A DNA stretch of 64,000 nucleotides from Lactobacillales bacterium (GCA_031261175.1 JAISJW010000008.1:1-64000); one strand, 5' to 3'; positions 25,727-33,548 are shown, numbered from the stretch's first letter. A program made the numbers and translations. Notes: generated by a model from the sequence alone, not told the origin.

Positions 25727-26341
25727 ATGAAAATCAATCATAATACTGACGAACTTGTGTCGGACATGGCCGATGGAATTAAATTTCTTGAACCGTTAGA
25801 ATCAGGCGTAACTATTTTTGGGAGCGCGCGAACTAAACACGATGACCCCTACTATTTAGCGACGGTTGAACTAGCCGGAAAAATTGCCGAGGGCGGCCTA
25901 CCTGTCTACACAGGTGGCGGTGACGGTATCATGGGGGCAGCGAATAAAGGTGCGTTTGAGGCTGGCGGGAAATCTTACGGTTTAAATATCGTTTTACCAC
26001 ACGAGCAAGCTTTGAATCCTTACACGACGGCAAATCACACTTTCGATTATTTCTATTCGCGTAAATTCTGCTTGGTTCACGCAGCTAAAGCTGTTGTTTG
26101 TATGCCTGGTGGTTTCGGAACGCTCGATGAATTAAGTGACGTTTTGGATTTAATTAAAACCGATAAGTTACCAAAAATTCCCGTGATTTTATTCGACCGA
26201 AAATTCTGGACGCCGTTTCACGAGATGGTCAAAGACGCGTTCGAGGCCTACCACATGATCGACGAACATGACGAAGATATCTACAACATCGTCGATACCG
26301 TCGAGGAAGCTTTAGAAATTATATTTAAAAAAGGAGCCTAG
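25727..26341 (+). CDS. LOG-family Rossmann-fold protein (TIGR00730)
   Basis: A 204-residue protein of the LOG family; characterised members are cytokinin riboside 5'-monophosphate phosphoribohydrolases or nucleotide hydrolases. Visible motifs: VTIFGSAR near residue 28, YTGGGDGIMGAANKGAFEAGG, and the catalytic pair SRKFCLVHAAKAVVCMPGGFGTLDEL (PGGxGTxxE). Physiological substrate unknown here. AAGGTGG precedes the ATG. Its 3' end abuts the convergent Nudix gene. Confidence 0.85.
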   Translation: MKINHNTDELVSDMADGIKFLEPLESGVTIFGSARTKHDDPYYLATVELAGKIAEGGLPVYTGGGDGIMGAANKGAFEAGGKSYGLNIVLPHEQALNPYTTANHTFDYFYSRKFCLVHAAKAVVCMPGGFGTLDELSDVLDLIKTDKLPKIPVILFDRKFWTPFHEMVKDAFEAYHMIDEHDEDIYNIVDTVEEALEIIFKKGA

Positions 26342-26355
26342 CTTAGGCCCCTTTT
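26329..26355. terminator. Bidirectional terminator between LOG and Nudix genes
   Basis: AAAAGGAGCCTA and TAGGCCCCTTTT form a stem with A- and T-runs on both sides. It overlaps the ends of both convergent genes. Confidence 0.8.
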
Positions 26356-26741
26356 ATTATGTCATTTAAGATGTCAGGTTTAAGCACTAAATTTTCTTTA
26401 GGTACCCATGCTAATTTTTGTTCTTCAAAGTCAACGGCGCCTGAATTTAAGTCGTAAGAATCTGGTGTTCCGCGATATAAAAATAAAATTTCGTGCGTGT
26501 TTCCGTAAAAATTTTCAATCACGCGAACCTGTTCAATTTCGGTTAAATAAAGCCCTGTTTCTTCGAAAATTTCGCGTCGCACTGCATCGTGACTGTCTTC
26601 GCCGAGCTCGACTCTACCGCCGGGGAGACTTGCCAAACCGCTTTTTCCGATCGAAGTGAGGATTTCGCCTGCGGGGTTTTCGATGATGGCGCAGCAACGG
26701 ATGTTGAGGCGGCCACCGGGTAATTCGATTGTTAAATTCAT
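26343..26741 (-). CDS. Nudix hydrolase
   Basis: A 132-residue Nudix-fold pyrophosphohydrolase. The Nudix box GRVELGEDSHDAVRREIFEE followed by TGL fits GX5EX7REUXEEXGU exactly. The rest (CAIIENPAGEILTSIGKSG, VIENFYGNTHEILFLYRGT) looks like the general ADP-ribose/NTP branch, but the substrate cannot be assigned. GGAGG precedes the ATG; the divergent SPFH gene starts 77 bp away. Confidence 0.88.
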   Translation of the reverse strand: MNLTIELPGGRLNIRCCAIIENPAGEILTSIGKSGLASLPGGRVELGEDSHDAVRREIFEETGLYLTEIEQVRVIENFYGNTHEILFLYRGTPDSYDLNSGAVDFEEQKLAWVPKENLVLKPDILNDIIKGA

Positions 26742-26817
26742 AATTTTTCCCTCCAGGTATATACAAAAAATTCGCGAGCGTATATAATAAGCATATCACA
26801 TTTAGGAGGCAAAAACA

Positions 26818-27774
26818 ATGTCAACAATTAATCCGCAAATCGGCGGGCAGGGCGGCTACCGTCCGCAGCAACAACGCTACTCGGCGCCGAACCCATATCA
26901 AACTAAAATGGAATTCAACGGCTGGATTTTCGTCGTGCGTCAACAGACTGTCGCGATTATCGAACGTCTTGGGCGTTTCCAAAAAATCGAAGAACCAGGA
27001 ATTCACGTCCGCATTCCTTTCGTTGACCGCGTGGCAACTCGCGTGAAACTGCAAGTGATGCAAGCTGATTTCGTGATCGAAAGCAAGTCGAAAGACAACG
27101 TGTTCGTGCAGGCAGCTGTCAGCGTGCAATACCGCGTCGACAAAACGCGCATCAAGGAAGCTTACTATGAGTTGAGCAATCCAGTTGCACAGCTGAAAGC
27201 TTACGTCGAAGATGCGATTCGCGCTTCGATTCCGAAGCTTACAGTCGACGAAGTGTTCGAGCGCAAAGACGACGTGGCGAACGAGGTTAACCGTCTGATT
27301 TCTGAAGAGATGTCAACTTACGGTTGGTCAATCGTGCGCACGCTGATTACGACTATCGAACCCGACCAAAAAGTTAAGGATTCAATGAACGAAATCAATG
27401 CGGCTCAACGTCAACGCGCTGCCGCTCAAGAGTTGGCTGAAGCTGACCGCATCCGCATCGTAACTAAGGCGAAAGCTGAAGCTGAGCAAGCCGAGCTTCA
27501 AGGGGTCGGTCTTGCCAACCAACGTAAAGCGATCGTTAACGGTCTGAGCGAGTCGTTCGATGAACTTCGCAACTCAGGTCTAGACGAACAATCTATCTTA
27601 AGCGTTTTGCTAGCTAACCAATATATGGATACGCTGAACAAATTCGCTGATGGCGGTAACGGAACGGTGTTCCTACCTTCAAGTCCGAGCGGCATCGAGG
27701 ATATCCGCACTGAAATCATGAGTTCGATTGTCGGCAGCCATAAAGCAGCTGGTGCTTGCGCTCCGAAAGAATAA
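26818..27774 (+). CDS. SPFH (stomatin/HIR-like) protein
   Basis: A 318-residue SPFH-domain protein. An N-terminal Gln/Pro/Tyr-rich stretch (about 1-30) leads into QQTVAIIERLGRFQKIEEPG, QADFVIESKSKDNVFVQAAVSVQYRV, SIPKLTVDEVFERKDDVAN and TTIEPDQKVKDSMNEINAAQR, then a coiled coil (ADRIRIVTKAKAEAEQAELQ). The pattern is closest to the plant hypersensitive-induced-reaction branch rather than HflK/C. No clear transmembrane helix, so membrane association may be by oligomerisation. AGGAGG precedes the ATG, with TATAAT upstream. Confidence 0.85.
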   Translation: MSTINPQIGGQGGYRPQQQRYSAPNPYQTKMEFNGWIFVVRQQTVAIIERLGRFQKIEEPGIHVRIPFVDRVATRVKLQVMQADFVIESKSKDNVFVQAAVSVQYRVDKTRIKEAYYELSNPVAQLKAYVEDAIRASIPKLTVDEVFERKDDVANEVNRLISEEMSTYGWSIVRTLITTIEPDQKVKDSMNEINAAQRQRAAAQELAEADRIRIVTKAKAEAEQAELQGVGLANQRKAIVNGLSESFDELRNSGLDEQSILSVLLANQYMDTLNKFADGGNGTVFLPSSPSGIEDIRTEIMSSIVGSHKAAGACAPKE

Positions 27775-27783
27775 TTCACAAGA

Positions 27784-27813
27784 GCAGGTACATCATTTTT
27801 ATGGTGTACCTGC
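27784..27813 (+). terminator. Terminator of the SPFH gene
   Basis: GCAGGTACATCAT and ATGGTGTACCTGC pair around TTTTT-type loop bases and are followed by a long T-run (27817-27827). Confidence 0.85.
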
Positions 27814-27825
27814 CCTTTTTTTTTT

Positions 27826-27890
27826 TTGCGAGTATAAACTCGCGTTTTTTTCGTGAAAATCAACCTTTTTTCACGAGTTTATACTCGCAA
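27826..27890. repeat. Nested palindrome in the SPFH-tig gap
   Basis: Perfect 17-base outer arms (TTGCGAGTATAAACTCG and its complement) enclose a second stem CGTGAAAA/TTTTTTCACG. It lies between convergent genes, after the SPFH terminator. Confidence 0.75.
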
Positions 27891-27922
27891 AAGTCTAAAC
27901 CGCGTTTTAAGTGCAAAAAAAC

Positions 27923-27944
27923 AAGCCTCCCGCGAGGGAGACTT
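27923..27944 (-). terminator. Terminator of tig
   Basis: On the minus strand AAGTCTCCC-TCGC-GGGAGGCTT is followed by a T-run. A GGCAAGT motif (27941-27947 as ACTTGCC) forms the base of the stem. Confidence 0.8.
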
Positions 27945-27950
27945 GCCGAA

Positions 27951-29249
27951 TTAAGCCTCTTTTTTAGCAGCGACTTCTTTGGCAGTCGTTGTAATCAAAT
28001 CAACGGCTTTTTTCATTTTAACGTCGTGTTCAAGTACAGTCGGAGCTAGCAACTTGCGGACTTGATCTTCCGGCATGTTGTATTGCTCAGCGACAGTTTT
28101 GTACTCAGCTTCGATATCAGCTTCAGTCACTTCGATTTTAGCATCTGCAACGATCGCTTCGATAACTAGCGAAGTTTTCACGCGTTTTTCAGCAGCTTCT
28201 TTGGCTTGCTCAAGAAGAGTAGCTTCAGTTTGGCCAGTTACTTGCAAGAACATTTCTTTCGAGATGCCTTGTTGAACGTATTGGTTCAACTGTTCGTCAA
28301 CCATGCGAGTCGCTTCTTGGTCGATCATAACGGCTGGAAGCTCAACGATTTCAGCGTTCGCAACTGCAAGTTCAATCGCAGCTTCTTCTTTAGCGTTTTC
28401 AGCAGCGGCTTCTTTTTCAGCTTTGATTTCTTCTTTATATTTAGCTTTCAAATCTTCTAAAGTTTCAACGCTATCGTCAACGTCTTTAGCAAATTCGTCG
28501 TCTAAAGTTGGAAGGATTTTTTCTTTAACTTCTTTGACAGTTACTTTGAATGTCGCAGCTTTACCAGCTAAATCTTCAGCTTGGTATTCTTCTGGGAAAG
28601 TAACTTCAACGTCTTTTTCGTCGCCGGCTTTAGTGCCGATCAATTGATCTTCGAAGCCAGGGATGAACGAATCAGAACCTAGAACTAGTGGGTGGTTTTC
28701 ACCTTTCCCACCTTCAAAAGCAACGCCCGCGACAAAACCTTCGAAATCGATAACAACTGTATCGTTTTTCTTAGACTTGCCCTCTTTAACAGCGATTTCC
28801 GCTTGAAGCTCTTGTTCGCGCTCAAGGCGAGCGTTAACGTCCTTCGCCAACACGCGAGTGCTAGTTTTCGGAACTTCCAATTTTTTGTAAGCGCCAAGTT
28901 TAACTTCGGGCTTAACAGTGATGGCAGCAGTGAATACCCAAGGTTGACCTTTTTCGATCGATTTAACGTCGATAGCCGGTTGAGCAACAGGCTCAACGCC
29001 AGCTTCTTCAACAGCGACAGGGTAAGCTTGGTTCAAAGCGATATTGATCGCTTCGTCGTAAAGCACTTCTTCACCATACATTTTGTTGAACATTTGGCGA
29101 GTCACTTTACCTTTACGGAAGCCAGGCACGCTGATGTTCTTTTTAACTTTGTTGAATGCTTGCGTCAGCGCAGCTTCTTTGATTTCGTCCGAAATCGTGA
29201 AAGTAATTACGCCTTCGTTAGTAGCAGTTTTTTCAAAAGTTGCAGTCAT
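27951..29249 (-). CDS. tig: Trigger factor
   Basis: Ribosome-associated chaperone and prolyl isomerase, 432 residues. N-terminal ribosome-binding domain with the signature VPGFRKGKVTRQMFNKMYG (about 45-65), FKBP-type domain with VVIDFEGFVAGVAFEGGKGE and FIPGFEDQLIGTKAGDEKDVEVTFPEEY (about 160-220), then the helical chaperone domain. It follows rpmG by 14 bp in one transcription unit with a strong promoter at 29455. Confidence 0.97.
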   Translation of the reverse strand: MTATFEKTATNEGVITFTISDEIKEAALTQAFNKVKKNISVPGFRKGKVTRQMFNKMYGEEVLYDEAINIALNQAYPVAVEEAGVEPVAQPAIDVKSIEKGQPWVFTAAITVKPEVKLGAYKKLEVPKTSTRVLAKDVNARLEREQELQAEIAVKEGKSKKNDTVVIDFEGFVAGVAFEGGKGENHPLVLGSDSFIPGFEDQLIGTKAGDEKDVEVTFPEEYQAEDLAGKAATFKVTVKEVKEKILPTLDDEFAKDVDDSVETLEDLKAKYKEEIKAEKEAAAENAKEEAAIELAVANAEIVELPAVMIDQEATRMVDEQLNQYVQQGISKEMFLQVTGQTEATLLEQAKEAAEKRVKTSLVIEAIVADAKIEVTEADIEAEYKTVAEQYNMPEDQVRKLLAPTVLEHDVKMKKAVDLITTTAKEVAAKKEA

Positions 29250-29263
29250 TTAATGAATACTCC

Positions 29264-29413
29264 TTATTTAGTTTCGCGGTGTAAAGTAACTTTACGCTCA
29301 CGTGGACAATATTTTTTAACTTCCAAACGATCCGGGTTGTTACGTTTGTTTTTGTTGCTCAAGTAGTTACGTTCTTTGCACTCAGTGCATTCTAATGTGA
29401 TATTTACGCGCAT
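29264..29413 (-). CDS. rpmG: 50S ribosomal protein L33
   Basis: A 49-residue protein: [20 protein letters not shown], then [20 protein letters not shown] and KVTLHRETK. It keeps three of the four zinc-site cysteines; the fourth is Glu (CPRE), as I recall from lactic acid bacterial L33 proteins, which supports the taxonomic placement. AAAGGAG precedes the ATG. It is the first gene of the rpmG-tig unit. Confidence 0.95.
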   Translation of the reverse strand: MRVNITLECTECKERNYLSNKNKRNNPDRLEVKKYCPRERKVTLHRETK

Positions 29414-29454
29414 TAGGGTCTCCTTTAATTTTTGGTTTTTTTATTACTTTGGCA

Positions 29455-29484
29455 ATTATAGCACTTTTTTCTGGTTCGCGTCAA
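29455..29484 (-). promoter_or_regulatory. rpmG-tig promoter
   Basis: On the minus strand TTGACG (29479-29484), 18 bases, TATAAT (29455-29460), with a TGC extended -10. The ATG lies 41 bases downstream of the -10 box. Confidence 0.85.
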
Positions 29485-29545
29485 GTAAATTTGCTTGACA
29501 TTTAAAATCTTAAAGATTTTAGGGGCTGAAGTGCGGGCAAGTGAA

Positions 29546-29568
29546 AGGTCGCCCTGCGCGGGCGACCT
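29546..29568 (-). terminator. Hairpin after the lipoprotein gene
   Basis: AGGTCGCCC and GGGCGACCT form a strong GC stem just after the stop codon. A T-run is weak. A GGCAAGT copy (29536) follows. Confidence 0.65.
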
Positions 29569-29576
29569 CTTATCGA

Positions 29577-30002
29577 CTAATAGTCGTATTCGTAATCTTC
29601 GTCATCATCGGATCCTGAGCCGTCATGACCTTCGTAGTTATCGCGCCACCCATCGTGGTATCCATCGTCATATTCGCCGCCGATATCGTCATAGCTACTC
29701 ATATACTCATCGCCATCGGCATCGTTCGACCCGTCTTCATAACCTCGGTCATAAGTTCCATCATCAGTGGTCGGTTCAGGAGTTGGTGGCGTCACTGGCG
29801 CTGGTTGTGTTGTATCCGGCTTCGGAGCAGGTGCAGTCGAACTGCTCGAGCTCGACGAACTACTGCTACTTGATGGTTTAGCCGGTGGCGAATAGTAACT
29901 ATAAGCACCGGACGTATCATCGTCCGTCGATTCATCATTCCCGCACGCACTCAGCGCAACTAGCACCAAACCCGCTATTAAAAATAATAATAATTTTTTC
30001 AC
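29577..30002 (-). CDS. Small acidic lipoprotein next to the HelD-like genes
   Basis: A 141-residue predicted lipoprotein of unknown function. The signal peptide ends in lipobox ALSAC. A run of twelve serines (about 45-56) and a Pro/Thr-rich linker follow, then a Tyr/Asp/Gly-rich tail with GYEDG and GYHDG motifs. The tail motifs recall GFEDG and GFCDG in the linker of the PC4-HelD protein encoded two genes upstream. A GTG start after GAGAGG is used. It begins 11 bp after the helicase stop, so it is probably co-expressed. The tail might bind cations or wall polymers (inference). Confidence 0.75.
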   Translation of the reverse strand: MKKLLLFLIAGLVLVALSACGNDESTDDDTSGAYSYYSPPAKPSSSSSSSSSSSSTAPAPKPDTTQPAPVTPPTPEPTTDDGTYDRGYEDGSNDADGDEYMSSYDDIGGEYDDGYHDGWRDNYEGHDGSGSDDDEDYEYDY

Positions 30003-30013
30003 TGCAATCCTCT

Positions 30014-31423
30014 CTAATCCTTGATAACAGTTAAGTAATAAAGCGCCCTCGTCATCGCTACATATTTCTCGTTATGCGTCATTCCTTCAGGGTTTACAAA
30101 CAATTTTGGATATTCAAAACCTTTACTTTCAGCAGGCGTAATAATTTCAGAATTGGGTCTAATTTCCATAACTTTTTTCGCAAATTCGGATTCCTTATCG
30201 CTGACAACCATAACAACTATGGCTTTTTCAGGATATTTAGTCATATTTTCAAAAAGCTCTTCGGTGGTTAGTTTTTCAACCTCGAATTTCCCTTCAAGAG
30301 GTGATTGAATATCCATTTTCAACGCCTTGCTTATATAGTCGCAAATCTGTTTAGTATTTCGATAATCAATGTCGAATTTCTTGATTTCTTCGATACCTAA
30401 ATCCTTGATATCATCCCATGATGAAAGCCCGCGCCACGGAGTTAGGTTTTGATCTATATCCCCATAAATATTGAACACCGGATTATTATTTATTTTCTTT
30501 ATCAATTTATATTCAGTAGGTGAAATATCTTGCCCTTCATCTATATACAAAGCTTTATTTCCGCACTTTTCACCTAGTGGTCCATTAACCTCAGATAGCG
30601 CAAGCATCAACAAGTACAAATCATGTCGGTAAAATTCATTATGCCCTAAATTAGCAATTTTAAACTCATCGCGCAAACGCTGAATTCTCTCGCCTATCAA
30701 AGTTTTTGTGACATATTGGAACGATTTGTAGTCAATCGTTTTTTCGATATAATTCGCATTGCTCTTCGTTTTGTATTTCTCCGCAACTGCTTTGTTGACT
30801 CCAAGTGCCCTAGCCTTGTCCGCAAGCTTAGAAATTTTTATGATCCAATCATCAGTTGTTGTTTTCTGCAAGGTCGATAATTGGTGAATTTCAGCCGCGA
30901 TATCCTGTTTCTTAGATTCGATTTCCGCCGCGTATTTCTTAAAATCATTCTGAATTATATTAAAGAAGCTCGGTGCGTAAATTCTTTCCAAATACTCAGC
31001 GGGCAAGTCACCTTCGTTAGGATTAACGGTTATTTCATCAACCTTAAAAATCACACCGCTCTTGTTTTTTTCGCTATTGCTTTCCGCTATTTTGAAAGAT
31101 AATTCGTGGTCATACTTCTCGATAATACTTGCATAATATTTCTCTAGCGAATATAGTTGAATGTTGTTATCTTTCAACTCCAATTCGCCAAAAAGGTTTC
31201 GCACATAATCCACAAATTCCTCATTCGGTGTAACTAGCGCAACTCGACTCCATGCGTAATCAGGATTGTTGTAAGCCAAGTATGACGGACGGTGCAGTAG
31301 AATTGCCGTCTTACCGCTTCCTGCGCACCCTTGAATGATAAATGATTTATCTATCTTTTCATAACTCGCTTCGGTCTGCGTTGAATCCATTGTTTTTATT
31401 ATATTACTAAAATCAAATTTCAT
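30014..31423 (-). CDS. HelD-like helicase subunit (C-terminal half)
   Basis: A 469-residue superfamily 1 ATPase matching the part of HelD that follows the N-terminal arm. It begins DFSNIIKTMDSTQTEA, equivalent to the segment just before Walker A in HelD, then QGCAGSGKTAILLHRPSYLAY (about residues 31-50), motif II DEGQD (about 295), GDIDQ, DYRNTKQIC, TPAESKGFEYP and VAMTRAL. HelD proteins remove and recycle stalled RNA polymerase. The start codon lies inside the end of the preceding gene (11-base overlap, different frame); AGGAG lies 12 bases before it. Either a true split protein or a frameshifted single gene. Confidence 0.82.
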   Translation of the reverse strand: MKFDFSNIIKTMDSTQTEASYEKIDKSFIIQGCAGSGKTAILLHRPSYLAYNNPDYAWSRVALVTPNEEFVDYVRNLFGELELKDNNIQLYSLEKYYASIIEKYDHELSFKIAESNSEKNKSGVIFKVDEITVNPNEGDLPAEYLERIYAPSFFNIIQNDFKKYAAEIESKKQDIAAEIHQLSTLQKTTTDDWIIKISKLADKARALGVNKAVAEKYKTKSNANYIEKTIDYKSFQYVTKTLIGERIQRLRDEFKIANLGHNEFYRHDLYLLMLALSEVNGPLGEKCGNKALYIDEGQDISPTEYKLIKKINNNPVFNIYGDIDQNLTPWRGLSSWDDIKDLGIEEIKKFDIDYRNTKQICDYISKALKMDIQSPLEGKFEVEKLTTEELFENMTKYPEKAIVVMVVSDKESEFAKKVMEIRPNSEIITPAESKGFEYPKLFVNPEGMTHNEKYVAMTRALYYLTVIKD

Positions 31424-32654
31424 CCAGCATCCACACTCCTAATTCTGACTCTCCTGCACTTCTTTCTGCAAAAATCAACGCTCGTTGGTATCTTTCAAAT
31501 TCTTCTGAAGTTCTTATAACTTCAACTTGAGTTAATTTCTGATTATCCAGTATAACGCCCAAAAGATTTGTAACACCTTCATGCGTTTTTTTTGCACGCA
31601 ATATCATAGGCACTTCCGCACGCCAATCTAACAACTCAGCATCTTTCAACAATCCATCACGATTAATTTCATAGGTTACTCCGCTAGTCTTTTCGCCAAC
31701 ATAAAAAGATGTACCTTCATATTGAAATTTCATGTAATAAGGATCAATTATAAATTCTGATAAGCCATCCAAATACTTTTTAATACCCACGGCCTTTTCT
31801 TTATTCTTAACTGCCTCGCCTAACTTTTCAATGTCCGTTTCTATTTTAAACGCATTAAATTCAGGTTTTTCGCTTTCTTCTTTTAATTCCGCTATCTTTG
31901 CGTTAGTTTTGTCAATAGCATATTCCAGCGAGACATTTTCACTTTTAAATATTTCTTCTTCATCCAAAGAGTTTATATTATTTTTTATTACTTCTTCATC
32001 ATTACTAACATTTTTAAATTTAAGCGCAGCATCTCGACTAGTAGTACTTCTAGAATTATTAACGTATGGAGTTTTTCCGACAACGGTTTGAACATTCTTA
32101 TCTTTGGGCGGCGCTTTGGGAGAAACTGGTGGCACCTCACTTGCGCTTTCTATTTCAAAACTGGCATCCTCTAATTCGTTATTTTCAGCATAAGAATAAC
32201 CATCACAAAAACCATCAATATATTCTTCATATAATTCTATAATGCCATTTGTATCTTCTGGTGTGAAGAATTCTTCATCCTCCCTTAACCACGTTGGAAA
32301 ACCACCTGGCATACCTTCCACCAATGCATTTTCGCCATCTTCAAATCCCTCAGCATAAACGCCCGAACTTTTATTGCTTTGCTTTTTTGGTACTACTTCT
32401 TCAACCAATAAAATTTGCAGCAACTTGTATAAATGGGTTATTCCCTCTAAATCTATTCCAATGCTTCCCGCTCCAGTTTTAGGCTCATCCCCCGACCAAT
32501 ATCTTATATCGAATTTGAGATTTGTCCCATTATGCCCTGCAATGTTAACTTCTATATTTTTGCCGCCAGATTGAAATGATCCAATATGTTCGTTTACATA
32601 TAGATAATTATCACTATTTCTTCCGTACTTATAATTCCCTGAATTTCTTGCCAT
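31413..32654 (-). CDS. PC4-like domain fused to the N-terminal half of HelD
   Basis: A 413-residue protein. Residues about 17-90 (YLYVNEHIGSFQS, VNIAGHNGTNLKFDIRYWS, IGIDLEGITHLYKLL) resemble the PC4/YdbC-like single-strand-binding transcription cofactor domain. A low-complexity linker (about 95-215) holds GFEDG and GFCDG. From about 235 a coiled coil (DKTNAKIAELKEESEKPEF) and PYYMKFQYEGTSFYVGEKT, LLDWRAEVPMILRAKK match the RNA-polymerase-binding arm and first subdomain of HelD. The remaining helicase is the overlapping downstream gene. AGGAG precedes the ATG. AT-rich relative to neighbours. The domain calls are from motif reading only. Confidence 0.72.
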   Translation of the reverse strand: MARNSGNYKYGRNSDNYLYVNEHIGSFQSGGKNIEVNIAGHNGTNLKFDIRYWSGDEPKTGAGSIGIDLEGITHLYKLLQILLVEEVVPKKQSNKSSGVYAEGFEDGENALVEGMPGGFPTWLREDEEFFTPEDTNGIIELYEEYIDGFCDGYSYAENNELEDASFEIESASEVPPVSPKAPPKDKNVQTVVGKTPYVNNSRSTTSRDAALKFKNVSNDEEVIKNNINSLDEEEIFKSENVSLEYAIDKTNAKIAELKEESEKPEFNAFKIETDIEKLGEAVKNKEKAVGIKKYLDGLSEFIIDPYYMKFQYEGTSFYVGEKTSGVTYEINRDGLLKDAELLDWRAEVPMILRAKKTHEGVTNLLGVILDNQKLTQVEVIRTSEEFERYQRALIFAERSAGESELGVWMLDEI

Positions 32655-32686
32655 GGTTTAACTCCTAATTTTATAATTATCTAAAC

Positions 32687-32715
32687 ATTATACTAATATC
32701 TACTATTTTTTTCAA
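32687..32715 (-). promoter_or_regulatory. Promoter of the split HelD operon
   Basis: On the minus strand TTGAAA, 17 bases, TATAAT. The start codon is 32 bases downstream of the -10 box. Confidence 0.8.
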
Positions 32716-32760
32716 ATTCTACTGTAATTAATAAATAAAATATTGTACATAGTTTATTAA

Positions 32761-32787
32761 AAAATCCAACCGCGAGGGCTGGATTTT
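32761..32787 (-). terminator. Terminator of the dinJ-yafQ pair
   Basis: ATCCAaCCgcgaGGGcTGGAT-type stem flanked by A- and T-runs. Nearly the same stem is used after rsmG at 33521-33545. Confidence 0.75.
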
Positions 32788-32792
32788 TTCGT

Positions 32793-33062
32793 TTAAAACA
32801 ATTGACTGTGTGAGCCTGTTCTTACCAAATAGAGTTCTAGTTCGTTACCGACAATTTGATAAATCAATAACAAATCAGGTTCGACGTGACATTCACGGAA
32901 TTCACCATATCTGCCCTTTAACTGATGATCACGATTCGCCTCCGGCAACTCTTTTCCACTAGCCAACAAATTCACAATCTCCCCTACTTTCGCGAGGCGT
33001 GTTGCCGATAGTTTTTTGATATCTTTTTTGAATTTGGTTGATGCCGATATTTTAAGGTTCAT
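32793..33062 (-). CDS. yafQ: YafQ-family mRNA interferase toxin
   Basis: An 89-residue RelE-superfamily toxin of the YafQ branch, expected to cleave ribosome-bound mRNA. Motifs: KFKKDIKKLS at the start, LPEANRDHQLKGRYGEFRECHV, PDLLLIYQIV and LYLVRTGSHSQLF, including the conserved His in DHQL and the terminal GSHSxLF. The ATG at 33062 (MNLKISAS) overlaps the last 11 bases of the antitoxin gene, the usual coupled order; a longer reading to 33146 lies inside the antitoxin and is rejected. Confidence 0.9.
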   Translation of the reverse strand: MNLKISASTKFKKDIKKLSATRLAKVGEIVNLLASGKELPEANRDHQLKGRYGEFRECHVEPDLLLIYQIVGNELELYLVRTGSHSQLF

Positions 33063-33336
33063 ACTCAATACCTTCGTCTGCCACCAGGCTCGCAAAGCTA
33101 TCGTAAGTTTTGTGATCGTGATTTTTACGCATTTCACGGATTTCACGGATCGCGTCTAGCGTCTCGGCATTTGGGTTATCTCGCCTAACCTCAAAAGGCA
33201 AACCCTGATAACGTATAGCTTGGCGCAAAAAAACGTTAATCGCCGTCGTCATATCCATACCAAGATCTTTAAAAATCTGTTGAGCTGCTTGTTTAACATC
33301 CGAATCCATTCTGATATTCATATTCGTATTAGACAT
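33052..33336 (-). CDS. dinJ: RelB/DinJ-family antitoxin
   Basis: A 94-residue antitoxin with an N-terminal ribbon-helix-helix (NMNIRMDSDVKQAAQQIFKD, then MTTAINVFLRQAI) and a C-terminal toxin-binding tail. It should neutralise YafQ and repress its own promoter. AGGAGG precedes the ATG and lies inside an inverted repeat that may be its operator (33339-33359). Confidence 0.92.
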   Translation of the reverse strand: MSNTNMNIRMDSDVKQAAQQIFKDLGMDMTTAINVFLRQAIRYQGLPFEVRRDNPNAETLDAIREIREMRKNHDHKTYDSFASLVADEGIEYEP

Positions 33337-33338
33337 AA

Positions 33339-33387
33339 TAGATACCTCCTGTGTATCTATAATATACCTTTAAGAATCATTTTGCAA
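33339..33387 (-). promoter_or_regulatory. dinJ promoter and candidate operator
   Basis: On the minus strand TTGCAA (33382-33387), 17 bases, TATTAT (33359-33364). The inverted repeat TAGATAC-7-GTATCTA (33339-33359) abuts the -10 box and covers the ribosome binding site, as expected for autoregulation by a RelB/DinJ protein. Confidence 0.8.
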
Positions 33388-33438
33388 ACAATACGTCTGA
33401 ATCTTAATAGATTTTCAAATCGTCGTTTTTCTATCAAT

Positions 33439-33492
33439 GCCACGTTTTAGGAGTTTTAAATTATATAAAACGCCACGTTTTAGGAGTTAAAA
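33439..33492. repeat. Direct repeats GCCACGTTTTAGGAGTT
   Basis: The 17-mer at 33439-33455 recurs at 33472-33488 (period 33 bp), with matching A/T flanks. They lie in the 212-bp gap between dinJ and rsmG. Function unknown; regulator binding or remnants of a small insertion are possible. Confidence 0.7.
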
Positions 33493-33520
33493 TAGGTGGT
33501 TGATGCCACTTTTTATAAAA

Positions 33521-33545
33521 AAACCAACCGCTAGGGCTGGATTTT
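33521..33545 (-). terminator. Terminator of rsmG
   Basis: CCAaCCgctaGGGcTGG stem flanked by A- and T-runs, directly after the rsmG stop. Confidence 0.75.
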
Positions 33546-33548
33546 AGG

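Noticed and set aside
29264..29413. L33 with a missing zinc cysteine as an oddity
   Set aside because: As I recall, the [14 protein letters not shown] ending is normal in lactic acid bacteria, so it is a taxonomic clue rather than a novelty.
29577..32654. Prophage or transposon origin of the HelD-like operon
   Set aside because: No integrase, transposase, tRNA target or direct flanking repeats were found, although the PC4-HelD gene is AT-rich.
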